Part shown: positions 53,804 to 61,677 of the stretch, piece by piece
How the letters are laid out: every line of letters starts with the position of its first letter
Position numbering within the stretch: position 1 is the stretch's first letter
The notes under the pieces: model-generated
What the model was told of the DNA's origin: nothing
Seen by the model: only the letters and a program-made list of their open reading frames with translations
Database searches by the model: none
Made by a program: the position numbers and the translations under genes
NCBI RefSeq assembly: GCF_011405515.1
Contig: NZ_AP022671.1
Location: forward strand, 3,782,001-3,846,000
DNA: 64,000 nucleotides
Origin: Nitrospira sp. KM1
Lineage (GTDB): Bacteria > Nitrospirota > Nitrospiria > Nitrospirales > Nitrospiraceae
Reading direction: 5' to 3'

Positions 53804-53916
53804 GGCGGGAAACGAGGACATTCTCCTTTCAACGCTGAACATCGCTGAACATCGTGCAGATGAGCCTATGTGAGGTGAAAATTGTCTGACGAAAAGAGAA
53901 TGCCCCATTCTGCCCC
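53804..53916. repeat. Repeated palindromic element, copy 1
   Basis: 113 bases that match 55017-55120, except for a 10-bp internal tandem duplication (GCTGAACATC twice) and a few substitutions. Imperfect inverted arms of about 17 bases lie at 53814-53830 and 53891-53906. Looks like a small non-autonomous or REP-type element. Confidence 0.65.
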
Positions 53917-53954
53917 TCGTACTGTGCTGGCCACAATGGGCTGCGGTTTCGAGG
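53915..53954 (+). pseudogene. Decayed 3' end of a TonB receptor gene
   Basis: The stretch CCTCGTACTGTGCTGGCCAC and what follows match the last codons of the receptor at 43841-43879 (PRTVLATVGLRF) with a few substitutions and shifts. Read in frame it gives ATMGCGF instead of ATVGLRF, and no stop follows. It is a fragment, not a gene. Confidence 0.5.
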
Positions 53955-54219
53955 TGTCAGAAAGATTCGAGATGCAGCACAGAAGGGCGAGTATCGCAGT
54001 CAGCTTACTGTTATGCGCGAGATCGCGCCGGTGCAGTCGAAAAAATCGGAGCGAGCATCGGTTTGGGTTCAAACGTGGGAAAGGTCGTGAATGATTGAGG
54101 GGGCGTCAAACTCTCCGGCCGGGTTCCAGCGTCATGCCGTAGCGCGGACCTTCACCGTCAGGCGTACCTATGCTCCGAGTTTAGCAAGCATGTCAAGCGT
54201 AAGGGTCGAGCATTAGTCT

Positions 54220-54242
54220 GCCACGGTGGGCTGCGGTTCTGA
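54220..54242 (+). pseudogene. Second decayed receptor 3' end
   Basis: GCCACGGTGGGCTGCGGTTC then TGA matches the end of the receptor at 43856-43879 with a single missing G. A second, separate fragment from the first, about 300 bases away. Confidence 0.5.
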
Positions 54243-54372
54243 GGCGAGTATGAGACCGCTGGATCGAGGTCGAGTCTTAAGCCGACTGGGAACACTGTAA
54301 GGCCGATGTTCTGGGGGCGTGGGATACCAGAAGAATACGGTGGCGGGCTGCAAAACCGAAGTCGGTCAACCT

Positions 54373-54669
54373 CTAGGCAGAAACCCGCTCCCACTCGCGC
54401 GCGCGACGTACCAGCGCAGCTTGGTGGGCAGGCCAGTCGTGCAGCGTGGCCGGATCAAAATCGGCTCCGTTTGGCCATACGAGTGTGCGTACCTCGGGGT
54501 CAATACGGACTTGATTGAAGATCTCTTCATTCCGCAGCGGTCCGAGCAGCTCCCCGGCGAGCACAGGCCGGAAATTAATTACCTGTTCCGTCCGGTCCTC
54601 AAACTGTACACGCAAGGTATAGGGTCCGACAATCTCGACGGCTTGAACGTGATGAATCGGGTGGTGCAT
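54373..54669 (-). CDS. DUF2442 family protein
   Basis: 98 residues from ATG 54669; a TTG at 54696 would add nine. Reads MHHPIHHVQAVEIVGPYTLRVQFEDRTEQVINFRPVL, then DPEVRTLVWPNGADFDPATLH, the standard DUF2442 pattern with the conserved WPNGADF. It lies 10 bases after the DUF4160 gene on the minus strand. This pair recurs in many genomes and is often suggested to be a toxin-antitoxin-like unit, though its function is not established. Confidence 0.8.
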   Translation of the reverse strand: MHHPIHHVQAVEIVGPYTLRVQFEDRTEQVINFRPVLAGELLGPLRNEEIFNQVRIDPEVRTLVWPNGADFDPATLHDWPAHQAALVRRAREWERVSA

Positions 54670-54679
54670 GCGCAGCTTC

Positions 54680-54949
54680 TTACGCGAGAGGTGCAATAGG
54701 CAGGGCTTTCTGTCCGCCTTGTAGCCTGTTCCAATCGATCTTCAGTTCCTCCTGATGCAGTTCGGCCCATGCCTCGACGAGCCGCTGCTGGCGTTGAGGG
54801 AGAGAACCCGCTATCAGTTCCACCGGCTCGATCCCGTACACGGCGACATGCTCTTGATAATAGGCATGAAAGTGCGGTGTGTGATGCCCAGTGTGAACTT
54901 CGACATACATGCGAATGATGATCCCAAAGAATCGGCTGAGTTCAGGCAC
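54680..54949 (-). CDS. DUF4160 family protein
   Basis: 89 residues from ATG 54949: MPELSRFFGIIIRMYVEVHT, then HTPHFHAYYQEHVAVYGI, then GSLPQRQQRLVEAWAELHQEEL. This is the DUF4160 pattern, with HFHA as the conserved core. It is read before the DUF2442 gene in one short operon. The pair lies between two copies of a repeated palindromic element. Confidence 0.82.
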   Translation of the reverse strand: MPELSRFFGIIIRMYVEVHTGHHTPHFHAYYQEHVAVYGIEPVELIAGSLPQRQQRLVEAWAELHQEELKIDWNRLQGGQKALPIAPLA

Positions 54950-55016
54950 GCTCTGATTCTAGAGAACCGTTCGATTCACCGCAAGGGAAACCTCGCGAAG
55001 CACCTCCTAAGACGTA

Positions 55017-55120
55017 GGCGGAGAACGGGAACATTCTCCTTTCAACGCTGAACATCATGCAGATGAGCCTATGTGAGGTAAAAATTGTCTGACGAAAAGA
55101 GAATGTCCCCATTCTGCCCC
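55017..55120. repeat. Repeated palindromic element, copy 2
   Basis: 104 bases matching 53804-53916. The inverted arms GGGAACATTCTCCTTTC (55027-55043) and GAAAAGAGAATGTCCCC (55094-55110) pair at 15 of 17 positions. The pair of copies flanks the DUF4160/DUF2442 genes and the decayed receptor ends. Confidence 0.65.
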
Positions 55121-55140
55121 CGCGAACACCGCGTGGTTCC

Positions 55141-55193
55141 GAAATTCAGTATGTCTCTTTCCGGATGACGCGAAATTCTGAATGTTCTTTCCG
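55141..55193 (+). promoter_or_regulatory. Doubled motif upstream of sigma gene, cassette 4
   Basis: GAAATTCAGTATGTCTCTTT (55141 on) and GAAATTCTGAATGTTCTTT (55172 on) are near-identical direct repeats, each ending TTTCCG. Similar to GGAATCTGAACATTCC before cassette 5. Could be two binding sites of one regulator or a promoter and its duplicate. Confidence 0.4.
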
Positions 55194-55398
55194 ACAGTCC
55201 TTTCCCCCATAGCTTTCGAGCAAAATTGTGCTGACCTGAATCATTGTAACCTCGCGTGATATCGAGGCGTTCTACCTCCGCCTGTGCTCAGGCTCTCAGA
55301 GCCGGTTCATATATTTTCAGCTCGGTGGTTGGGTTTTTTGCGCCTGATCCGTCTGCTTTGCCAGTGAGGTGTGAATTGAATTGTCCTGGAGTCTGAAC

Positions 55399-55986
55399 AT
55401 GGCCGTCTTCGTGTCCTCGCCCTATGATTCGCAGGGTATTCCTCAGTCTGCGGAGGCATCCCCATCGACTATGGCGACACCTGAGACAACAGGCTGGACT
55501 CTTGGAGAGTATGCCCGCTACTACCGGGAGCTTCTGGGGTTTCTGACTGCGAGATTGCGCTGTCCACACGAGGCGGCCGATATGGCGCAGGAAACCTTTG
55601 CGCGCGCCTTGGCGCACGACGATCCTGCTGCGATCAGGCAACCGAGAGCATTTCTCTATCGAATCGCCCGCAATCTGGCCGTCGACTCTGCACGCAAACA
55701 ATCGATTCGGACACGGCATCTCATCGATTTGACCGAGGTGGAGGATGCTCCCTCCGCTACCCCGCTGCCGGATCATGTTCTGGAGAAAGAACAACTCCGC
55801 CGGGCATTGGACCAGACGATCCTGAAGATGCCTCCGCGCCGGCGCGAGGTATTTCTCTTATACCGGTTTGGTGGATTGAGCCAGGCCGAAATCGCAGAGA
55901 AGCTGGATATTTCGACGTCAATGGTCGAGCGCCATCTCATGAAAGCGATGACACAGTGCAAGGAACGGCTGCAAGCATTTCGATGA
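55399..55986 (+). CDS. ECF sigma factor, FecI-like (cassette 4)
   Basis: About 195 residues from ATG 55399; a TTG at 55381 would add six. The first 45 residues are polar and not part of the fold. Region 2: YYRELLGFLTARLRCPHEAADMAQETFARAL with PRAFLYRIARNLAVDSARKQS. Region 4: MPPRRREVFLLYRFGGLSQAEIAEKLDISTSMVERHLMKAM. The fecR start follows after 31 bases. Confidence 0.88.
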   Translation: MAVFVSSPYDSQGIPQSAEASPSTMATPETTGWTLGEYARYYRELLGFLTARLRCPHEAADMAQETFARALAHDDPAAIRQPRAFLYRIARNLAVDSARKQSIRTRHLIDLTEVEDAPSATPLPDHVLEKEQLRRALDQTILKMPPRRREVFLLYRFGGLSQAEIAEKLDISTSMVERHLMKAMTQCKERLQAFR

Positions 55987-56017
55987 TGGGAATTGGATGC
56001 GGTCTCGCAGAGGCTGA

Positions 56018-57040
56018 ATGATCATGGACGTCTCGTTTCACAGGCATTCCCCGTCGGCATCCGACAGAGCACTAAAGTGGTTTCTCCGCTTGCGGGAGCC
56101 CGCATGCACCGATGCTGAACGAGTTGCATTCGAGCAATGGCTCGCGGCTGATGGAACACATCGAGGCGAGTATGAGGCGATCACAGATGTGTGGACTGGA
56201 TTGGAACCGGTGGCCGAGAGTCCGAGTCATGAATTGCAGGGCCAACTGTCGCAGGCGATGAAACCCCGTGGCCGAAGCCCACAAACTGCCCGATCCGGAT
56301 CGCCATGGCGCGCAGTAGGATATTGGACGGCCATCGCCGCTACGATCGTTCTGACGAGCGCCACGGCCTGGTGGTGGATCGAAGGGAAACCGATCGTGAC
56401 CGCCTATCATACGGCTAAGGGAGAACAGCGGTCGGTCGTCCTGGATGACGGAACGGTCATGGACCTGAATACCGGCACCGATGTGACCGTTCGCATGTGG
56501 AAACGTGGCAGACAGGTGGTCGTAGAATCCGGCGAAGTCTATTTCACCGTGGCGCAGGATCCTGCCAGACCGTTTGAAGTACTGGCCTCCGAGGGCCACA
56601 TTCATGATATCGGGACGCAGTTTGCGGTTTATAAACAGCCGGATCGAGTCGTTGTCTCGGTCGAAAGCGGTGCCGTCAACGTCGAACTCCCTTCAGAAGG
56701 AAAAGCCATATCCGCCGGGCATGTATTGAACGCAGGGGAACGGGGAGCGTACGTAACCCATGGCGGCTGGGCGCCGCTTGATACGGTGATGCCGAAGTAC
56801 GTGGCTGCCTGGCGTCATGGGACATTGCGTTTCGACGGTGTGCCGCTGTCTGAAGCCCTCTCCGAAGTCGAACGCTATTGGCCTGGGCGCGTGCTCCTCG
56901 TCGATGCAGCTCTTGGGACGACGCAGATCAGAGGAGTGTTCAACACCCGCAATCTTGCCGAATTCTTTACCGCTCTGCCGAATATCGTGCCGGTCGAGAT
57001 CGCAAATCGATCGGGCGATATCATCATCAGCCGGCGTTGA
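56018..57040 (+). CDS. FecR-family sigma regulator (cassette 4)
   Basis: 340 residues (ATG 56018 or 56024). DUF4880 part (ALKWFLRLREPACTDAERVAFEQWLAADGTH); TM near 98-119 (AVGYWTAIAATIVLTSATAWWW); FecR domain with AKGEQRSVVLDDGTVMDLNTGT, SGEVYFTVAQDPARPFEVLA and HDIGTQFAVYKQ; C-terminal segment IRGVFNTRNLAEFFTALPNIVPV. Between it and the receptor lie a low-complexity stretch and a candidate ECF promoter. Confidence 0.9.
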   Translation: MIMDVSFHRHSPSASDRALKWFLRLREPACTDAERVAFEQWLAADGTHRGEYEAITDVWTGLEPVAESPSHELQGQLSQAMKPRGRSPQTARSGSPWRAVGYWTAIAATIVLTSATAWWWIEGKPIVTAYHTAKGEQRSVVLDDGTVMDLNTGTDVTVRMWKRGRQVVVESGEVYFTVAQDPARPFEVLASEGHIHDIGTQFAVYKQPDRVVVSVESGAVNVELPSEGKAISAGHVLNAGERGAYVTHGGWAPLDTVMPKYVAAWRHGTLRFDGVPLSEALSEVERYWPGRVLLVDAALGTTQIRGVFNTRNLAEFFTALPNIVPVEIANRSGDIIISRR

Positions 57041-57084
57041 GCGAAAAAGTCACAAATTCGAAATAACAAGCACCGGATTCCAGG

Positions 57085-57259
57085 GTGAGAACATCCGAAG
57101 TTCGAATTTCGAAATTCGAGTTTCGAGATTCGGACTTTTGAATTCGTGCGTCAGATTCACGGGTCGAGCTTCGGATTGCGAGTCTCGAACTTCTCATTCC
57201 TTGGTTTAGATTTCAGGATTCGGATTTCGAGCTGCGAATTGCAGGATTCGGTTTTCAGA
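57085..57259 (+). repeat. Low-complexity tract of TTCGA/ATTCG repeats
   Basis: About 175 bases built from degenerate repeats of TTCGAATTTCG, GATTCGG and similar. It includes the exact 16-bp palindrome CGAATTTCGAAATTCG at 57103-57118. It sits between fecR and the promoter motif of cassette 4. No coding role is visible. Confidence 0.6.
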
Positions 57260-57287
57260 GGTTGGGGATTTCCATTGTTGTCCGTCT
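57260..57287 (+). promoter_or_regulatory. Candidate ECF promoter before type B receptor (cassette 4)
   Basis: GGTTGGGGATTT at 57260-57271 and GTCT at 57284-57287, 24 bases between starts; 52 bases before the receptor start. Confidence 0.6.
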
Positions 57288-57338
57288 ACCTCGTCAGTTG
57301 AGCGTAAAGGTCGGGTCACCCGGATGAGGCGAGGGGCA

Positions 57339-59825
57339 ATGATGGACACAATCAGCAAGATCGCAGGACGGATTCTGAATGTAACGGGCGAATGCCCATG
57401 GACGATCACCGCGCGTGGAGTGATCTGGATGGCCGTGTCTTGCACGTGGGCGGCGTCTGCATGGGCGCAGACGATCACCTTCGACATTCCAGCGCAGCCG
57501 TTACCATCGGCACTTGATGCATTTGCCGAACAGACGCACGTTCAGATGTTGTATAAAATGGAGGCCGTTCAGGGGTTGCAATCCGCCAGGGTGTCCGGCG
57601 AGTTCACGAGAGAGGAGGCTCTTCAAACCCTGCTGCAAGGCACGGGATTGTCCTTTCAACCCGGCGGGCCGAATACGTTCACGCTCCAGCCCGTTGCCGC
57701 GCCGCCCATTGGCCAACCGCACAGTAATGGCCAGAAACCGGTCAAAGTCCCTGAGATTCTAGTGAAAGACGTGCGGGAACGCGATAACGACACGAAATCC
57801 TATGTAGCTGAAGAAGCGAGCACGGCGACCAGAACGGATACACCGATCAGAGATGTACCGCAGTCGATCCAGGTGATTACGCGAAAGGTAATCGAAGAGC
57901 AGCGGACGTTTCGCTTGCAGGATGCTCTAGAAAATGTGTCCGGCGTTGTGACCAACCGGAGTTCACAGAGTCTTAATGATGCTTTTTTTGTTCGCGGCTT
58001 CGCGGTTAACAATGTGTATCGTAATGGGCTCGTCGATCCAACCAATAATCTCAACGGTACGGACAACTACAGTCTTCAGCGTCTAGAGGTGCTAAAAGGT
58101 CCGGCGGCAGTGCTCTATGGCATGGGCGATCCGAGCGGGATCATCAACCTCGTTACGAAAAAACCGTTGCCAGACCCGTACTATTCCATCAATGCGACTT
58201 TCGGCAATTACAACTTCTATCGCAGTGAGATCGATGCGAGTGGGCCTCTCAATGCTGGCAAGACGTTCCTATACCGGCTTAACGTTGTCGGCCAGAATGC
58301 CGGTAGCTTCGTTGATTATGTTAATCGGGACCTCGTCGGGATCTCGCCCTCTTTGACCTGGTTGATGAGCAATCGGACAACCCTGACAGTTGAAGCGGAT
58401 TACTTTAGGCGATGGCTTCCTCGGTACAGCGGTGTCCCGGCGCTGGGAACAGTTTTGCCGAATGTGAACGGAGAAATTCCTCGCAACCGCAATGCGTCGC
58501 TGGGCGATTTTGAGCGGCAAGATAGGGAAACGATGCGCGTGGGGTATGACCTCACGCATCAATTCAACAATAGTTGGGCGATTCGAAACGCTTATAGATA
58601 TTCGGTGTTCAACGAATATCAACTCATTGCCGCCAACCCGTCCACGCTACTTCCCGATCAACGTACATTGATGCGCAACGGCATAGAAGACGGGTCAGTC
58701 GGATCGGTCTGGCATAAGCATTTTCACAACATGTTTACGAATCTAACCGGCCGATTCGACTTGTTGGGTATGGGACACAACTTTCTCGCTGGCGTAGAAT
58801 TTCGACAAGACAAGACCGATTCAAGTACGGCTGTCTCAAGGCGGGCTCCAAATCTGGATCTGTTTGCACCAGACTATTCTCAAGGATTGGGCGGAATCAC
58901 CGCTGCCTCTCTCTTGAAAGATGACAGTAAAATGGCTGGTGCCTATCTTCAGGATTTGGTCGCGCTGCTGCCCAATTTCAAATTGTTGGCAGGGATTCGT
59001 TTTGATTATGTGCACCAGAGCATCAACCCGACTGCGAGTACTCAACAAACGTCCGACGACACCGCCGTAAGTCCCCGCTTGGGCTTGGTCTATCAACCGA
59101 TCGAACCGGTATCGCTCTACACGTCTTGGACCCGGGGCTTTCTTCCCAATCTGCCATCTACCTTCAATCCAACTGGACAGTTGTTCAGTCCCGAAAGATC
59201 CACTCAGTACGAAGTCGGTATGAAGACGTTTTTCCTGGACGATCGAGTTTCGATGTCACTGGCTTGGTACCACTTGACGAGAGAAAATTTGTTGACGCCC
59301 GATCCGATTCTGGGTCCGCAAGGGTTTCAAATACAGACCGGTGAACAGCGGAGCCAGGGGATCGAATTCGATGTGACTGCCAGCATCAGGAGCGGTTGGA
59401 ATGTAATCGCCAGTTACGCATATACCGATGCAGAAGTGACTGCAGATAATAATCCGGCTTTATTGCACAAACGTCTAGGCATGGTTCCCTATAACAAAGC
59501 AACGCTGTGGTCTACTTATTATTTCCAGGAGGGGTTTCTACAAGGATTCGGTATAGGCGGAGGCATCTTTGGATACACCAACCGCAACGCAGCGATCTTG
59601 GGACCGCAACTCAATATTCCGGGATATGCCCGTATAGACACCGCGTTATACTACAACCACGATCTGCAACCTGGAAATTGGCTCCGCGCGAAACAGGTCA
59701 ACATTGCCCTAAATCTCCGCAATCTTTTGGACCAAGGCTACATTGAATCGGCAAACAATTCGACGACGCGATTGTTCTTCGGCGAACCGCGTACAGTCCT
59801 GGCCACCGTTGGATTGAAGTTTTAA
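57339..59825 (+). CDS. TonB-dependent siderophore-type receptor with STN domain (type B, cassette 4)
   Basis: About 828 residues from ATG 57339 (GAGGGGC upstream); a frame from 57324 is five longer. Signal peptide to ASAWAQTITF; STN (FDIPAQPLPSALDAFAEQTHVQM); KPVKVPEILVKDV linker; plug (DVPQSIQVITRKVIEEQRTFR, RLEVLKGPAAVLYGMGDPSGIINL); barrel ending LATVGLKF. Plug positions of the type A Cys residues read RGFAVNNVYRNGLVDP. Closest to the receptor at 41333. It is followed by a PepSY gene after 155 bases. Confidence 0.92.
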   Translation: MMDTISKIAGRILNVTGECPWTITARGVIWMAVSCTWAASAWAQTITFDIPAQPLPSALDAFAEQTHVQMLYKMEAVQGLQSARVSGEFTREEALQTLLQGTGLSFQPGGPNTFTLQPVAAPPIGQPHSNGQKPVKVPEILVKDVRERDNDTKSYVAEEASTATRTDTPIRDVPQSIQVITRKVIEEQRTFRLQDALENVSGVVTNRSSQSLNDAFFVRGFAVNNVYRNGLVDPTNNLNGTDNYSLQRLEVLKGPAAVLYGMGDPSGIINLVTKKPLPDPYYSINATFGNYNFYRSEIDASGPLNAGKTFLYRLNVVGQNAGSFVDYVNRDLVGISPSLTWLMSNRTTLTVEADYFRRWLPRYSGVPALGTVLPNVNGEIPRNRNASLGDFERQDRETMRVGYDLTHQFNNSWAIRNAYRYSVFNEYQLIAANPSTLLPDQRTLMRNGIEDGSVGSVWHKHFHNMFTNLTGRFDLLGMGHNFLAGVEFRQDKTDSSTAVSRRAPNLDLFAPDYSQGLGGITAASLLKDDSKMAGAYLQDLVALLPNFKLLAGIRFDYVHQSINPTASTQQTSDDTAVSPRLGLVYQPIEPVSLYTSWTRGFLPNLPSTFNPTGQLFSPERSTQYEVGMKTFFLDDRVSMSLAWYHLTRENLLTPDPILGPQGFQIQTGEQRSQGIEFDVTASIRSGWNVIASYAYTDAEVTADNNPALLHKRLGMVPYNKATLWSTYYFQEGFLQGFGIGGGIFGYTNRNAAILGPQLNIPGYARIDTALYYNHDLQPGNWLRAKQVNIALNLRNLLDQGYIESANNSTTRLFFGEPRTVLATVGLKF

Positions 59826-59980
59826 TTCCCAATGGGACGATCTGCAGCTCGTGCGATAAGTTAATGATTTTATTGAAAGTCCATATTCTTTGATGTCGCC
59901 AATTATCTTAGGTGGGTTTATCCCCCCTTGAACCGTCTTCATATATAGGAGTTGAGTCCAGTACCATTCGCTAAAGATAC

Positions 59981-61201
59981 ATGCGCGCTATAGGTGTCGT
60001 CATTCACCGTTGGGCAGGGCTGTTGACTGCCCTGTTCCTGCTCGTTTCGGGGCTGACCGGTGCGGTGATCTCCTGGGACCACGAGATTGACGAATGGCTC
60101 AACGACCATCTCTTTGACGTCTCCACGACAGGCCGCGCGATCCCCTATCTTGAGTTGGCCGCGCGCATCGAGGCCGCAGACCAGCGGGTGCGCGTCACCA
60201 ACATCCCACTGCAAACAGAGTCCGGTCATTCCCTATTGTTCGGCGTCCAACCGCGCGTGGACTCTCAAACCGAGAAACTGTACAAGGTCGGGTACAACCA
60301 GGTCTTTCTCGATCCGGTCACGGGGAAAGAACTCGGCCGCCGCGAGTGGGGTGCGGTTGCCGTGGACCGCGAACATCTCATGGCATTTCTCTACCGCCTG
60401 CATTACACGCTGCACATTCCCAACTTTGCCGGGCAGAATCGCTGGGGCCAGTGGTTCATGGGTGGCGTCGCCATCATCTGGCTGCTCGATTGCTTTGTCG
60501 CGCTGGCCATTTCGTTTCCAGACTGGCAACGCTGGCGGCGATCCTTTGTGGTTCGTCACGGGAGCCGCTATCAATTGAATTTCGATTTCCATCGGGCAGG
60601 CGGATTGTGGACCTGGGGCATTCTGTTGATTCTGGCCGTAAGCGCGGTGTATTTGAATCTCGCGCGGGAAATCGTTCGCCCCGCCGTGGCAGCGGTGACG
60701 ACGGTGACACCGAATCCATTTGACCTTCGGAAGCAGCGTCCACTCAATCAGCCGATCGAGCCAACCATTGACTATGGGACGGTCATCACCAAGGCCGAGC
60801 GGGAGGCCAAACAGAAAGGCTGGCGGGAACCGATCGGGGGAGTGTCCTACAATGCCCGTTATGGGATCTACCAGGTGAGATTCTTTCAGCCTGAAAACGA
60901 TCACGGGTCGGGAGGGTTTGGGGTACGAAGACTCTACTTCGATGGTTCGGACGGCGCCTATCTGGGTGAGCATATTCCCGGCAGCGGTACGGCAGGCGAC
61001 ATATTTCTTCAGCTTCAATTTCCGCTCCACAGCGGCCGCATTGCCGGCATCCCTGGCCGCATTTTCATTTCCCTGATGGGTTTGGTCGTGGCAGGTTTGT
61101 CGGTCACCGGCGTCGTCATCTGGCTCAAACGGCACGGCAGGCTGGCCATAGTGAGCGCAGCGCTTAGTAAGACTTCGCCCCGCCCGCTCGTCCAGCGGTA
61201 G
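59981..61201 (+). CDS. PepSY domain-containing TM protein (cassette 4)
   Basis: 406 residues. TM1 near 6-30 (VVIHRWAGLLTALFLLVSGLTGAVISW) with His9; then a PepSY-type loop; TM2 near 155-175 (GQWFMGGVAIIWLLDCFVALAISF); TM3 near 205-225 (FHRAGGLWTWGILLILAVSAVYLN); C-terminal TM near 365-388 (IFISLMGLVVAGLSVTGVVIWLKR). The length and pattern fit the siderophore-utilisation PepSY family, and it differs from the cassette 1 and 3 type. It sits in the usual place behind the receptor. Confidence 0.87.
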   Translation: MRAIGVVIHRWAGLLTALFLLVSGLTGAVISWDHEIDEWLNDHLFDVSTTGRAIPYLELAARIEAADQRVRVTNIPLQTESGHSLLFGVQPRVDSQTEKLYKVGYNQVFLDPVTGKELGRREWGAVAVDREHLMAFLYRLHYTLHIPNFAGQNRWGQWFMGGVAIIWLLDCFVALAISFPDWQRWRRSFVVRHGSRYQLNFDFHRAGGLWTWGILLILAVSAVYLNLAREIVRPAVAAVTTVTPNPFDLRKQRPLNQPIEPTIDYGTVITKAEREAKQKGWREPIGGVSYNARYGIYQVRFFQPENDHGSGGFGVRRLYFDGSDGAYLGEHIPGSGTAGDIFLQLQFPLHSGRIAGIPGRIFISLMGLVVAGLSVTGVVIWLKRHGRLAIVSAALSKTSPRPLVQR

Positions 61202-61247
61202 CCGGTTCATCGTTGACTGGGTCTGGATCAGGCTGCGACAATGAATC

Positions 61248-61583
61248 ATGATCCGGACCAAACAGATACTTCTCTCGTTTCTCCCGTTTCTAATGGTCGC
61301 CGGTCTGGTTGGCTGTACAACGACGCAGGCAGATGTGGAGCAGGCCGCCGATCAGCATTCCCAAACGGCTTCGCAGCGGAACCCTTGCGAGCTGCCAAAG
61401 ACCGAGCGGACCTATGTTGAGCCTTGTACGTCTTTCACCTCACGCAACCCTGATACTCCAATCAAGGACATCCCCGGCTCCGTTCAGGTCATCAATCGGG
61501 ACTTGATCGAGGATCAACGGGCCTTGCGTATCGGTGATGCCCTTCGCAATGTCAGCGGTGTGCAAGGCGGTGGAGGCCGGTGA
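61248..61583 (+). CDS. Lipoprotein fused to a fragment of receptor plug
   Basis: 111 residues. A lipoprotein signal (MIRTKQILLSFLPFLMVAGLVGC) with lipobox LVGC at Cys23 is followed by a short linker and then TPIKDIPGSVQVINRDLIEDQRALRIGDALRNVSGVQ. This closely follows the start of the plug in these receptors (TPIRDTPQSIQVITRKVIEEQRAIRLDTALQNVSGI). It stops after GGGGR, so no barrel can form. It may be a decayed receptor start fused to a lipoprotein gene, or a small decoy or signalling protein. The sigma gene of cassette 5 lies 94 bases on. Confidence 0.6.
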   Translation: MIRTKQILLSFLPFLMVAGLVGCTTTQADVEQAADQHSQTASQRNPCELPKTERTYVEPCTSFTSRNPDTPIKDIPGSVQVINRDLIEDQRALRIGDALRNVSGVQGGGGR

Positions 61584-61600
61584 CCCGCCTTCAGTAATCT

Positions 61601-61622
61601 GGAATCTGAACATTCCCTTTCC
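61601..61622 (+). promoter_or_regulatory. Motif upstream of sigma gene, cassette 5
   Basis: GGAATCTGAACATTCCCTTT, close to the sites before cassettes 2 and 4 (ACATTCC and GAATGTTC). It lies about 56 bases before the sigma start. Confidence 0.4.
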
Positions 61623-61677
61623 CGCTCGAATCCGCTAGTCTGCCCCCTAAGTCGACCTCTGCGCCCTCGGTATCCGT

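Larger units (their letters stand above)
53744..54372 (+). other. Gene-poor stretch with decayed sequences
   Basis: No intact gene. It contains one copy of a repeated palindromic element (53804-53916) and two decayed receptor 3' ends. The rest shows no recognisable feature. Confidence 0.6.
54950..55398 (+). other. Non-coding stretch upstream of cassette 4
   Basis: About 450 bases with no gene. It holds repeat copy 2 and the double motif GAAATTC..ATGT..CTTTCCG before the sigma gene. Confidence 0.55.

Noticed and set aside
57041-57338. A CRISPR-like or tandem-repeat gene in the TTCGA tract.
   Set aside because: Repeat units are degenerate and of varying length, with no spacers.
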